DNA from: Methylococcales bacterium
GTDB lineage: Bacteria; Pseudomonadota; Gammaproteobacteria; Methylococcales; Methylomonadaceae
NCBI GenBank assembly: GCA_009692395.1
Contig: SHZG01000015.1
Span: 1-20,705, forward strand
Length of the DNA stretch: 20,705 bases
Direction of reading: 5' to 3'
Position numbers and translations under genes: made by a program. Position 1 is the first letter of the stretch. Each line of letters opens with the position of its first letter. Positions 6,020 through 14,181 of the stretch are shown here, piece by piece. The notes under the pieces were generated by a model. That model did not search any database and was not told the DNA's origin. It saw only the letters and a list, made by a program, of their open reading frames with translations.

Positions 6020-6749
6020 CTTTGACAGCAAACAACGTGAATTTACTGCCTACATCCGTGACCCTGAACACAATCCTGTGCCTGAGGGTGTGCAGCCACC
6101 GCGCATGGCAATGTATCGAGAGCTTTTTTTTAACAATATCAACGGCTTTCTTTCCAGCAACTTTCCCGTATTACGCACACTACTGAATGATGCCCAATGG
6201 TTTGCATTAGCGCAGGATTTTTTTGCTAATCATGCCAGTCAATCGCCGTATTTTTCTGAAATACCCGAAGAATTTTTGGCATTTTTAGAACACGAACGCG
6301 ATAACGCTAACGATTACCCGTTTATGTTAGAACTGGCACATTATGAATGGGTAGAAATGGCGTTAGCTATCTCTAAGGAAGAGCTGGTGATTCATGACGC
6401 AAAACTAACACTAGAAAGCCGCGTACAACTATCGCCGTTAGCGTGGTCACTCGCCTATCAATACCCCGTCCATAAAATATCACCTGATTTTTTACCCACA
6501 ACACCACCTGAACAACCCACTTGCCTGATTGTCTACCGTGATGCACACGACGACGTACATTTTATGGAAATCACCCCCCTCACCTACCGCTTACTAGCAA
6601 TGATAGAAGAGCAAGAAAGTATGATAGTCGCAGATTGTTTACAGCAACTGATTCAAGAAACCCAGCATCCAAATCCTGAATTGATGAGGACAGCGGGCTT
6701 GCAGATACTTGTGGAATTAGCAGAAAAGATGATTGTGGTGTTGGGGTAA
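6000..6749 (+). CDS. hvfC: DUF2063 MNIO partner protein
   Basis: This 249-residue protein pairs with DUF692 enzymes and is needed for precursor recognition and modification in studied MNIO systems. The N-terminal DUF2063 domain (about 8-100) shows FTAYIRDPEHNPVPEGV, MAMYRELFFNNINGFL and a long helical part ending in FLEHERDN. The C-terminal half (about 150-249) is the smaller domain that in relatives packs against the enzyme and binds the leader peptide. I chose ATG 6000 (MKNSLPNF) because DUF2063 homology begins just after it; a longer frame from 5916 lies within hvfB and has no family match. The start overlaps the end of hvfB by 20 bp, so the two should be translated together. Confidence 0.88.
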   Translation: MKNSLPNFDSKQREFTAYIRDPEHNPVPEGVQPPRMAMYRELFFNNINGFLSSNFPVLRTLLNDAQWFALAQDFFANHASQSPYFSEIPEEFLAFLEHERDNANDYPFMLELAHYEWVEMALAISKEELVIHDAKLTLESRVQLSPLAWSLAYQYPVHKISPDFLPTTPPEQPTCLIVYRDAHDDVHFMEITPLTYRLLAMIEEQESMIVADCLQQLIQETQHPNPELMRTAGLQILVELAEKMIVVLG

Positions 6750-6772
6750 GTTGGGGCGAGAACCACCCCAAC
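6750..6772. terminator. hairpin between convergent hvfC and fae
   Basis: A 7-bp perfect stem (gttgggg / ccccaac) with a 9-base loop starts directly after the hvfC stop codon. It lies between two convergent genes and could serve both directions. No good T-tract follows on either strand, so strength is uncertain. Confidence 0.45.
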
Positions 6773-6802
6773 CGACTTGTTTAGACTGGGCAATGCCAAC
6801 GT

Positions 6803-7351
6803 TTAAATTTTACCGTCTAAACCCATTTGGAAATATTTATGGGTGATTTTATCTTGATTTTCTAATAGCCAATCAATGCTTGGCTCATTGTTCATGGCTT
6901 TTTTAATGGCTAACGCAGTGGCTTTGCGGTGAATATCAAACAAAATTTGATGGTCTAAATTGTCATCAGTTGCCACGCTGGGATTTAACCACACCGAACA
7001 AATAATACCTAAATCGTTGGCTTTTTCTTTGGGAATATCCCCTGCTCGTACTGCATCCAATACGCCGTTAGCAATCGCCGCCTGCACTGTACCCATTAAA
7101 ATATTGGTGTAGCGCGTACTGTTCACCGTCACTTTACTGACCATTAAGGTAACAGGGCGCACTTGAATATCGGTATTTAAAATCGCAAATACTTTAGTAT
7201 GTCCTTTGACCTGATCGCCGATTAAGGTAGCGATTGCCGTACCCACTGGACCATCCAATTCACCGATAATAATTTCAGGTTCGGCAGCAGTTCCCGCAGG
7301 TCCGCCTGCTACTAAGGCTTCGCCAGTACGCAGAATAATTCTTTCGCTCAT
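6803..7351 (-). CDS. fae: formaldehyde-activating enzyme (Fae) family protein
   Basis: Fae condenses formaldehyde with tetrahydromethanopterin in the cytoplasm of methylotrophs. This 182-residue homologue has the fold signatures TGEALVAGG, KVFAILN, RPVTLMVSKVTV, a helical segment GTVQAAIANGVLDAV and a C-terminal EPSIDWLLENQDKITH. Compared with Methylorubrum Fae (from memory), VAHIDLIIG is replaced by AAEPEIIIG, so the histidine taken as the active-site acid/base is Glu here. It may therefore be a divergent Fae paralogue (Fae2/Fae3 type) with a different or sensory role rather than the main enzyme. I chose ATG 7351 because a ggag ribosome binding site lies 7 bp upstream; the TTG at 7363 overlaps that site. 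It follows the lipoprotein gene by 26 bp in the same direction, probably as one operon. Confidence 0.85.
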   Translation of the reverse strand: MSERIILRTGEALVAGGPAGTAAEPEIIIGELDGPVGTAIATLIGDQVKGHTKVFAILNTDIQVRPVTLMVSKVTVNSTRYTNILMGTVQAAIANGVLDAVRAGDIPKEKANDLGIICSVWLNPSVATDDNLDHQILFDIHRKATALAIKKAMNNEPSIDWLLENQDKITHKYFQMGLDGKI

Positions 7352-7377
7352 TTTTGTCTCCAAACGGTTAATAACAG

Positions 7378-7806
7378 TTACTGCGTGACTGGGGTAAATC
7401 CTGAATCTTTAGGCGGTGCTTTTTCTTGTAAGCAATGATACGCAGCGTTTTCAAATTTGAAGGTTAATGACACGGGGTTTTCATGTTCAGTCATAAATTT
7501 TTCCGCTTCTTTAGCGGTTAAATTTTTCGATAATTCGTTAGCGATGCAGGTACAAGGGCGCGTAAATTTGTCTTTATCAGAATTAGGCGCGGCGAGCATT
7601 TCTCTTTTAACGCATTGTTCCACAAAAGCCGTTTCAAACTGGTCTTTTTTAGATTCGGGGACTACGACCTCTTTGGAGTGGTCGAAAGGATCAAAGGCTT
7701 GTTCTGATTTGCTGGCTGTTACAGGTTTATCATCGGAACAGCCGACGATAACAGAGCTGATAACAAGACTGGTTAATAGAGCAATGAATAGATTTTTTAG
7801 TTTCAT
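7378..7806 (-). CDS. predicted lipoprotein with four conserved-looking cysteines
   Basis: This 142-residue protein starts with a lipoprotein signal (MKLKNLFIALLTSLVISSVI) ending in the lipobox VIVGC, with lipidated Cys at about 23. The mature part has an acidic, Lys-rich linker and a small C-terminal domain with four Cys (FVEQC, RPCTC, YHC) that could form two disulfides or bind metal. I do not recognise the family; the pattern of one Cys, then CxC, then one Cys occurs in other small envelope proteins. ATG 7806 is preferred over GTG 7818 because it starts the signal peptide directly. It is followed by fae, so it may act in the same response, but no function can be stated. Confidence 0.7.
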   Translation of the reverse strand: MKLKNLFIALLTSLVISSVIVGCSDDKPVTASKSEQAFDPFDHSKEVVVPESKKDQFETAFVEQCVKREMLAAPNSDKDKFTRPCTCIANELSKNLTAKEAEKFMTEHENPVSLTFKFENAAYHCLQEKAPPKDSGFTPVTQ

Positions 7807-7965
7807 GATAGATAACACGAGTAAGAGTTAGGTGTGTGTGCTAAAACGTGGCGTAGTCTTAGCGGTAATGAACAACAGAACTTTATCATTTTATGCTGTT
7901 GTCTTCTAGTTTTTCGTTGTCAGCTAGCCGCTCATATAGCTAACGCAGTATAAATTGATTATAAA

Positions 7966-8023
7966 ACCGTTCGCCCTGAGCTTGTCGAAGGGCTATAGTG
8001 GTTCGACAGGCTCACCACGAACG
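7966..8023. repeat. REP-like palindrome, copy 1
   Basis: The sequence ccgttcgccctgagcttg...ctcaccacgaacg matches, on the opposite strand, the copy at 18977-19048. It combines the sub-motifs ccctgagcttgtcgaaggg and gttcgacaggctcaccacg, familiar from extragenic palindromic repeats dispersed in many proteobacterial genomes. It lies in the 293-bp gap between the 3' end of acyP and the lipoprotein start, with no gene around it. Confidence 0.8.
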
Positions 8024-8057
8024 ACATCATTTTATTGTGCTTTGGCTATACAACATA

Positions 8058-8088
8058 GACCTGCGCCATTTTTAAAATGGTGCAAGTC
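8058..8088. terminator. bidirectional-looking stem-loop after acyP
   Basis: A long stem pairs gacctgcgccattt with aaatggtgcaagtc (13 of 14 positions, counting one G-U) around a 3-base loop. It begins about 12 bp after the acyP stop codon and would end the rlmL-acyP transcript. The following bases on the minus strand lack a clear T-run, so termination may depend on other factors. Confidence 0.5.
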
Positions 8089-8099
8089 TTACTTTACAT

Positions 8100-8369
8100 T
8101 CAGTTTCTAGTGAATCCTGTCAATGGTTCATTGCGTTCCAGTTCGCTAATTTCCACGCTATCCACTCGTGCAGTGATTGCCCCTTTATGACACCAGCGTA
8201 TAAAAGCGTCCAGTGTGGCAGAATCAGCTTCGGCAATAATTTCTACGCGGCCATCATCGAGATTTTTAACACTGCCACGCACGCCTGATTTTTCAGCTTC
8301 TTTTTGGGTGAAGTAGCGAAAATAAACACCCTGCACACGCCCTGACACTACTATTTTTACTCTACGCAT
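8100..8369 (-). CDS. acyP: acylphosphatase
   Basis: This small cytoplasmic enzyme of 89 residues hydrolyses acyl phosphates. The signature GRVQGVYFRYFTQKEAE contains the phosphate-binding Arg18, and GSVKNLDDGRVEI contains the catalytic Asn36; the 18-residue spacing is as in other acylphosphatases. It overlaps the end of rlmL by 8 bp and is probably translated from the same transcript. No unusual features are visible. Confidence 0.95.
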   Translation of the reverse strand: MRRVKIVVSGRVQGVYFRYFTQKEAEKSGVRGSVKNLDDGRVEIIAEADSATLDAFIRWCHKGAITARVDSVEISELERNEPLTGFTRN

Positions 8370-10644
8370 GATGTTTTATACTCCAACAATAGTGAATTTT
8401 TGGATTACGCACGAAATCTTTGGGAATCGTGGCGGCGGTTATATCATTGATATGCAAATCCGCTAATGCGTCCAAATCAATTTTAAAACGACGGAAATTA
8501 GTCGAAAAATAAAGCACGCCTTCGTCTGACAATAATTTCAGCGCGTTATTTATCAGCTTTACATGATCTATTTGTATATCAAATACGTCATCCATGCGCT
8601 TGGAATTGGAAAACGTCGGCGGATCGAGAAAAATCATATCGTACTGGCGCGGCTGGGCTTCTTTAGCTTCATTGTGTAGCCAGTCCAAACAATCGGCTTG
8701 AATAAATTCATGCTCACCCTGCGTTTGATTCAAAGCCAGATTATTTTTTGCCCAGTTCAAATAGGTGTTGGACATATCGACAGTGGTGGTGTGACTCGCG
8801 CCACCGACAGCGGCGTGTACCGTTGCACTACCCGTATAAGCGAATAAATTTAAAAAGCGTTTGCCCTTGGCGTGTTCTTGAATGCGCAAGCGGATGGGGC
8901 GGTGGTCTAAAAATAAGCCCGTATCCAGATAATCTTCAAAATTCACCAGCAAATCACAGCCGCCTTCGCTGATGGTATGAAAATTCCCTGTTTCGCCGTA
9001 TTTTTCGTATTGTTCAATATTTTTTTGTTTGCGGCGTATTTTTAAAAAGACATGGTCACGACTGACATCCAGCACACGCGGAATTGCCGCTAATAATTCG
9101 GCGAGGCGTTGATTGGCTTTGTGTTGGTCGATGCTTTTTGGCGGTTCGTATTCTTGGACGTTGATCCACGTTTGTTCGCCTTGATAAATGTCGATAGCCA
9201 CTGCGTATTCGGGTAAATCAGCATCATAAACACGGTAACAAGTAATAGCGTTTTGTTTTGCCCACTTGCTGAGGATTTTTAGATTTTTTTGTAGGCGATT
9301 GGCGAACATCACCGCGCCTGTGTTTTCTGATTCTGCTGGGGCTTGCGTGGTTTGTCGGGTTACGCTATCGCTAACCTGACCTACTTTAGTTTCAACGCGT
9401 TCAATACGTTTGGTGTCAACGGATTGCGCAGTCACTTGGGCAATCCGTTCTTCCGTTGTGGTCGCTTTAGGGATAAAAAACGCGCTTTCGTCGATATTTA
9501 AACGCAATAACTTACATTCCAACGCGCCATTAAATAACGTAATGGGTTTTTGTGAGCGTATGCCTAAACGAAACCCTAATTCTGGATTGCTGATAATCAG
9601 CGCGGCGTGCCAGCCTTGAAACTTAGCTTTTAACGTGTTGCCAAATTTTTTATACAGTTCAGCGGTTTCTGCTTCATCGCCTAAACGTTCACCATAAGGT
9701 GGATTACACGCTATTAAACCCGCTTGCCAACTGTCAGCGGGCGCGGCATCTTCAATATCGCGGCGTTCAATATGAATTTTATTTTGTAAGCCTGCATTGA
9801 TAACGTGTGCCTGAGCGGTGTGTACCGTGTGGCGGTCTTGGTCACAACCGACTATCACAGGCATTTTTGCTAGCCCCCAATTTTTGCGCAACAGTGCTTC
9901 GTCACGCAGTTTTTGCCAACACTCAGCATCGTGTTTTTTCCAGCCGATAAAGCCAAAATAATCACGCAACAGGCCGGGCGCATAATCAGCGGCTATCATC
10001 GCGCCTTCTAATAATAACGTGCCAGAGCCGCACATTGGATCGAGTAATGTACCGCCGCGTTTGGCAATGTCTGCCCAACCGCAGCGCAACAGCATAGCCG
10101 CCGCGAGGTTTTCTTTCATCGGAGCTTTGATATTTACATCCCGATAACCGCGTCTGTGTAAACTTTCGCCTGATAAATCCAAACTCAGTTGTGCAGTTTC
10201 GCCTTGCAAATAGACATTGATACGAATCGACGGCTGTTCGGTGTTGATGCTGGGGCGAACGCCACACGCGACTCGCATTTGATCGACCACCGCATCTTTC
10301 ACTTTTAATGCGCCAAAATGGGTGTTATTGATGGCTTCGGAATTTTTCGCACTGAATGACACCGCAAAACTGTCTTCGGGATTAAGATGCTCAAACCAGT
10401 TAATTTCTTGGACACCGCGATATAAATCTTCCTGTGATTTCACGGTAAAGGTGCTTAATACCAGCAAAATGCGGTTAGCGGTTCTCGACCATAGGCACGC
10501 GCGATAGGCAGTTTCTAAGTCTCCTTCAAAGGCAACACCAGCCATCGTGGCTTTAATATTTTCTATGCCTAAACTGTGCAGTTCTGAGGTCAATAAGGTT
10601 TCCATCGCCTTAGGCGTGGTGGCGAATAGCGAGTAAATAGGCAT
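8362..10644 (-). CDS. rlmL: bifunctional 23S rRNA methyltransferase RlmKL
   Basis: This enzyme makes m2G2445 (RlmL part) and m7G2069 (RlmK part) in 23S rRNA. The protein has 760 residues from ATG 10644 (MPIYSLFATTPKAMETLL), matching the family N-terminus; a TTG at 10716 would add 24 unrelated residues. Domains in order are a THUMP/ferredoxin-like region (about 1-150), a first methyltransferase domain with LLDPMCGSGT (200-209) and NPPYGER (314-320), a linker, and a C-terminal methyltransferase domain with LDPPTFSNSKRM (near 674). The linker contains a polar, Thr/Gln/Glu-rich stretch, which helps explain why the protein is longer than the E. coli one of about 700 residues. It overlaps acyP at its 3' end. 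Confidence 0.95.
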   Translation of the reverse strand: MPIYSLFATTPKAMETLLTSELHSLGIENIKATMAGVAFEGDLETAYRACLWSRTANRILLVLSTFTVKSQEDLYRGVQEINWFEHLNPEDSFAVSFSAKNSEAINNTHFGALKVKDAVVDQMRVACGVRPSINTEQPSIRINVYLQGETAQLSLDLSGESLHRRGYRDVNIKAPMKENLAAAMLLRCGWADIAKRGGTLLDPMCGSGTLLLEGAMIAADYAPGLLRDYFGFIGWKKHDAECWQKLRDEALLRKNWGLAKMPVIVGCDQDRHTVHTAQAHVINAGLQNKIHIERRDIEDAAPADSWQAGLIACNPPYGERLGDEAETAELYKKFGNTLKAKFQGWHAALIISNPELGFRLGIRSQKPITLFNGALECKLLRLNIDESAFFIPKATTTEERIAQVTAQSVDTKRIERVETKVGQVSDSVTRQTTQAPAESENTGAVMFANRLQKNLKILSKWAKQNAITCYRVYDADLPEYAVAIDIYQGEQTWINVQEYEPPKSIDQHKANQRLAELLAAIPRVLDVSRDHVFLKIRRKQKNIEQYEKYGETGNFHTISEGGCDLLVNFEDYLDTGLFLDHRPIRLRIQEHAKGKRFLNLFAYTGSATVHAAVGGASHTTTVDMSNTYLNWAKNNLALNQTQGEHEFIQADCLDWLHNEAKEAQPRQYDMIFLDPPTFSNSKRMDDVFDIQIDHVKLINNALKLLSDEGVLYFSTNFRRFKIDLDALADLHINDITAATIPKDFVRNPKIHYCWSIKHHA

Positions 10645-10716
10645 GATGAGCGTGAGGGGGTGGGTGTTAGCGGAATCAAAAAAGTTTTTTGCCGCTGTGG
10701 TAGATGGGTAATTCAA

Positions 10717-10743
10717 CCTGCCCTTAGCAGTTGCAAGGACAGG
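10717..10743 (-). terminator. stem-loop between the FKBP gene and rlmL
   Basis: The arms cctgtcctt and aagggcagg pair at 8 of 9 positions around a 9-base loop, immediately after the FKBP stop codon. No T-tract follows. It could be a weak terminator or a processing site before rlmL. Confidence 0.4.
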
Positions 10744-10744
10744 C

Positions 10745-11227
10745 TTACTGAATTTTAATCAGTTCAACTTCAAAAATTAATGCCGCGTTAGGGCCAATCA
10801 GACGACCCGCGCCTTCTGAGCCATACGCTAAATCGGAAGGAATATAAAAGCGGAATTTGTCGCCTACTTGCATTAACTGCACGCCTTCTATCCAACCTGC
10901 GATAACACGGTTTAATGGAAATGAGGCGGGCGCACCGCGACTGTAAGAACTATCAAACTCAGTGCCATCTAACGTTGTGCCTTTATAATGCACAGTGACT
11001 GTATCAGTGGCAGCAGGTGATGCTGTACCTGTACCTTGGGTCAACACTTCATATTGCAAGCCACTGGCCGTGGTGACGATATTGGCTTTTTTAGTATTTT
11101 CTGCAAGAAAAACCGCGCTTGCCTTGCTATTTTCTTCGGGTGTAGTGGCATTTGCCATTGAAAACATAGTAAGTCCTATCAGCATAACGGTGACAATTGA
11201 AAGAATTTGAGTTTGAATTTTTCTCAC
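10745..11227 (-). CDS. FKBP-type peptidyl-prolyl cis-trans isomerase, exported
   Basis: This 160-residue protein has a signal peptide (MRKIQTQILSIVTVMLIG...MANA), so it acts in the periplasm or at the outer membrane. A short linker is followed by one FKBP domain (about 55-160) with VHYKGTTLDGTEFDSS, VIAGWIEGVQLMQVGDKFRFYIPSDLAYGSEG and a final LIFEVELIKI. It is shorter than FkpA or Mip, whose N-terminal dimerisation domain is missing. The usual 'GVIPPNATL' loop reads GRLIGPNAAL. The start codon appears to be GTG, chosen because it begins the signal peptide. It catalyses proline isomerisation during folding of envelope proteins. Confidence 0.9.
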   Translation of the reverse strand: MRKIQTQILSIVTVMLIGLTMFSMANATTPEENSKASAVFLAENTKKANIVTTASGLQYEVLTQGTGTASPAATDTVTVHYKGTTLDGTEFDSSYSRGAPASFPLNRVIAGWIEGVQLMQVGDKFRFYIPSDLAYGSEGAGRLIGPNAALIFEVELIKIQ

Positions 11228-11293
11228 GATTTTCGCCTGATTGATTAATGAGTAATGTACAAAAGTAGTGTATCAAAAAAATCATTTTTCTGA

Positions 11294-11869
11294 CTAATTG
11301 ATTTGACATTGATTGAGTTGTTTTTGAAACAGTTGAGCTCGAGACGCGACTTTATCAGCTGTTTTTTGTATGTCTGCTTTTTTTAAATAATGTTTGCGGG
11401 CATATCCATCAAGCCCTTCGTAATATGCCAGATATAACAATTTGGCATTTTGTAACGGGATACCTAATTGCGTGTGGCTGTTATGATTGTACCAGCCGAT
11501 AAAATCGGCTGCATCGGCAAAATCATCACGATCAGCACCAAAACTGCCCGCACTATCCAAGTAGTTATCCCAAGTGCTATCGATAGCTTGCGCATAACCG
11601 AATGCACTACTGGGACGAAACCACGGAATAAAACCCAAGAGCCAAGTGCGTGGTGGCTGGGCATCTGCAACAAAATGTGATTCTTGGTACATAATCGCCA
11701 TCAGAATAGGAATAGACACCCGCCAACGTTGCGATGCTTGCTGAGCATCCTCGTGCCACTGTGTTTTTTCTTGAAAAATAGCACACACATTATCAGCGTT
11801 TTTAGGCGGCAGTTCCGCGCAGCCCACTAACATTAGTAATACAGACAGTATTAATAACTTTTTCATCAT
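11294..11869 (-). CDS. lysozyme-fold (SLT-like) transglycosylase lipoprotein
   Basis: This 191-residue protein starts with a lipoprotein signal (MMKKLLILSVLLMLVGC, Cys17). The mature part has a lysozyme/SLT-like fold: LMAIMYQESHF carries the likely catalytic Glu63, followed by SSAFGYAQAIDSTW, which matches the SLT core G-x-x-Q motif, and a later WYNHNS / AYYEGLDGY region. It probably cleaves or binds peptidoglycan from the envelope side. Two adjacent ATG codons (11869, 11866) follow an aaagg ribosome binding site; a TTG at 11872 is less likely. It lies between the FKBP and pth genes on the same strand. Confidence 0.85.
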   Translation of the reverse strand: MMKKLLILSVLLMLVGCAELPPKNADNVCAIFQEKTQWHEDAQQASQRWRVSIPILMAIMYQESHFVADAQPPRTWLLGFIPWFRPSSAFGYAQAIDSTWDNYLDSAGSFGADRDDFADAADFIGWYNHNSHTQLGIPLQNAKLLYLAYYEGLDGYARKHYLKKADIQKTADKVASRAQLFQKQLNQCQIN

Positions 11870-11948
11870 CAAGACCTTTGGTAAGAATTAGGCTGTCAAT
11901 GATAAAACAAAAAGAAAAAGTCGGTTAGTGATACTAAAATTTCCCTCG

Positions 11949-12524
11949 TTACTTTGTTGTGCTGTTGATCGAATTCATTACTGCCGCCATATCACCGTTG
12001 ACCATTTGTGCAATATAGCTTCTGCTTAAATCAAACGCAGTTAGCAATAATTCAAATTCACTTTTTGGCGGGGATGACAAGACGAAATCAGCAACGACTT
12101 TGCCAGCGGCAGGACGACCGATACCTATTCTTAGGCGATAGAATTGATTGGAATTTAGATGGGCAATGATGTCGCGTAGCCCGTTATGACCCGCATGACC
12201 ACCATCTTTTTTTAGCTTGACGATACTCGGATTAAAATCCAGCTCATCGTGAACGACTAGAATTTCTTCTGGTTGTAGTTTGTAATAGCGGGCGATTTTA
12301 CCAACAGATAGTCCACTTCTATTCATAAAAGTGTCAGGTTTTAGTAGCATCACCTGCGTGCTAGCAATCTTGCCTTGCGCAAAAATACCTTGAAACTTAG
12401 ACTCATTAACCCAAGCACAGCCTAGATCATCTGCCAACGTGTCTAAAAACAAAAACCCAGCGTTATGCCGGGTTTTTTCGTACTGCCGACCAGGATTACC
12501 TAAGCCAACGATGAGTTTAATCAT
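11949..12524 (-). CDS. pth: peptidyl-tRNA hydrolase
   Basis: This cytoplasmic enzyme frees tRNA from stalled peptidyl-tRNA. The 191-residue protein shows all family marks: MIKLIVGLGNPG (Asn10), RHNAGF (catalytic His20), LLKPDTFMNRSG (Asn68), LVVHDELDF (Asp93) and GGHAGHNGLRDI (Asn114). It follows rplY by 15 bp, the conserved order prs-rplY-pth of gammaproteobacteria. The gene that often follows, ychF, is not here. Confidence 0.97.
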   Translation of the reverse strand: MIKLIVGLGNPGRQYEKTRHNAGFLFLDTLADDLGCAWVNESKFQGIFAQGKIASTQVMLLKPDTFMNRSGLSVGKIARYYKLQPEEILVVHDELDFNPSIVKLKKDGGHAGHNGLRDIIAHLNSNQFYRLRIGIGRPAAGKVVADFVLSSPPKSEFELLLTAFDLSRSYIAQMVNGDMAAVMNSINSTTK

Positions 12525-12539
12525 TGTTAAGCAGTGCTA

Positions 12540-13130
12540 TTATTCTTTAGTCGCTTTTGAAGCCATCATAGACACAACAGGTAAGTTGTGTTCTGCACCT
12601 TGTGCTAAGATGACAATACTAACGCCTGCTGGTAATAATAAATCAGAAAGATGCAGTGTTTCGCCCACATCTAAAGTCGATAAATCAACTTCAATGTATT
12701 CAGGCAACGCTGAAGGTAAGCAAGATACTTCTACATCAGTCATGGAGTGAGCAGCGATTCCGCCTTTTTTACCACCGATACCAGTGTGTTCATTAGTACA
12801 ATGTAAAGGAACGTGTACTTTTACCATTTCAGTCATATCAACACGCAGAAAATCCATGTGTAATATTTGAACGCCTGCTGGTTTACGTTGTATCGCTTTC
12901 AAAATTGCTTTTTCAGTTTTTCCGTCAACTGTAACGTCTAATACATGAGAATAAACCGCTTCATGTGCAAGATGTTTAATGACTTCATTGTGATTAAGCA
13001 CCAACATTTGCGGCTCTTGATGCCCACCGTATATTACTGCTGGCACATTACCGATGTGACGCGCTCTTTTTGCTGCGCTTTTACCTGATTGCCCACGACT
13101 TTCGGCAACAAATTCAAATACGTTAGACAT
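12540..13130 (-). CDS. rplY: 50S ribosomal protein L25, long Ctc form
   Basis: L25 binds 5S rRNA in the large subunit. This 196-residue protein is the long (TL5/Ctc) form: an N-terminal L25 domain (about 1-90, FEFVAESRGQSGKSAAKRAR, VPAVIYGG) and a C-terminal beta domain with VKVHVPLHC and VSCLPSALPEYIEVDL. A ribosome binding site (agggtgag) lies just before the ATG. It sits between prs and pth, probably in one transcription unit. Confidence 0.96.
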   Translation of the reverse strand: MSNVFEFVAESRGQSGKSAAKRARHIGNVPAVIYGGHQEPQMLVLNHNEVIKHLAHEAVYSHVLDVTVDGKTEKAILKAIQRKPAGVQILHMDFLRVDMTEMVKVHVPLHCTNEHTGIGGKKGGIAAHSMTDVEVSCLPSALPEYIEVDLSTLDVGETLHLSDLLLPAGVSIVILAQGAEHNLPVVSMMASKATKE

Positions 13131-13186
13131 TTTTTCTCACCCTTTTTCTTCAAAAGTCCGTGTATTAAAGCACAGACACTAAATTC

Positions 13187-14140
13187 TTAATCTACATAGA
13201 GAGAGCTGACTGACTCACCCACTGCGATACGTCTTATCGTCTCAGCGAGCATTTCTGCTACGCTTAACTGTCTTATTTTTCCTGATTGAATCGCATCCAG
13301 ACTTAATGGGATGGTATCAGTAACAACCAATTCATCAAGATCAGAACAGTTGATATTTTTCATTGCATCACCAGATAACACTGCGTGTGTACAATAGGCA
13401 ACAACTTTAATAGCACCGTGTTTTTTTAATGCCGAAGCCGCATTACATAAAGTTCCAGCAGTATCGACTAGGTCATCAACTAATACACAAGTACGTCCAT
13501 CGACATCACCAATAATGTGCATAATTTCAGACACATTCGCTCTAGGTCTGCGTTTATCAATAATAGCAAGGTCTGTATCATCCAAACGCTTAGCTATGGC
13601 TCTCGCTCTTACTACGCCACCGACATCTGGCGAAACTACGATTAATTTTTGATGTTGTTGTCGCCAGATATCACCTAAAAGAATCGGCGATGAGTAAACA
13701 TTGTCAACAGGTATATCAAAAAAACCTTGGATTTGATCAGCGTGCAAATCAACGGTCAACAGTCGATGCGCACCTGCTTGTTCAAGCATTCTTGCGACTA
13801 ACTTGGCACTAATAGGGACACGCGCTGATCGTGTACGTCTATCTTGTCGGGCGTAGCCGTAATAGGGTATCACTGCTGTTATTCGTGATGCTGACGCTCG
13901 TTTAAGTGCGTCTATCATCACAAGCAATTCCATTAAATTTTCATTGGTAGGCGAACAAGTTGATTGAATAACAAAAACGTCTTTACCGCGAACGTTTTCT
14001 TGAATTTCAACGGCAATTTCGCCATCACTAAATCTGCCAACTGCTGCCATTCCTAGGCGCATATTGAGTTTTTTAACTATTCCTTCAGATAAATCAAGGT
14101 TAGCGTTTCCAGAAAACACCATCATGGAGGTGTCATTCAT
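13187..14140 (-). CDS. prs: ribose-phosphate pyrophosphokinase
   Basis: This enzyme makes PRPP from ribose 5-phosphate and ATP for nucleotide, His and Trp synthesis. The 317-residue protein has AAVGRFSDGE, YYGYARQDRRTRSARVPI (ATP flexible loop region), LTVDLHADQIQGFF, SPDVGGVVRARAIA and the PRPP loop VLVDDLVDTAGTL. ATG 14140 is chosen because a ggag ribosome binding site lies about 7 bp upstream and the N-terminus MNDTSMMVFSGNANLDL matches the family; a longer frame to 14257 would run through the tRNA gene. tRNA-Gln lies 41 bp upstream on the same strand. Confidence 0.96.
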   Translation of the reverse strand: MNDTSMMVFSGNANLDLSEGIVKKLNMRLGMAAVGRFSDGEIAVEIQENVRGKDVFVIQSTCSPTNENLMELLVMIDALKRASASRITAVIPYYGYARQDRRTRSARVPISAKLVARMLEQAGAHRLLTVDLHADQIQGFFDIPVDNVYSSPILLGDIWRQQHQKLIVVSPDVGGVVRARAIAKRLDDTDLAIIDKRRPRANVSEIMHIIGDVDGRTCVLVDDLVDTAGTLCNAASALKKHGAIKVVAYCTHAVLSGDAMKNINCSDLDELVVTDTIPLSLDAIQSGKIRQLSVAEMLAETIRRIAVGESVSSLYVD

Positions 14141-14181
14141 GCAAGACTCCCAAATATAATTCAGTGAAGGTAAGTAAATAA

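Noticed and set aside
5168..6749. Methanobactin-type (mbnB/mbnC) locus
   Set aside because: The precursor is a long Sec-exported HvfA-like protein rather than a short MbnA leader peptide, and the partner is DUF2063 rather than MbnC.
10645..10716. TTG start giving 24 extra residues on RlmKL
   Set aside because: The extension lacks family similarity and MPIYSLFATTP matches the usual N-terminus.
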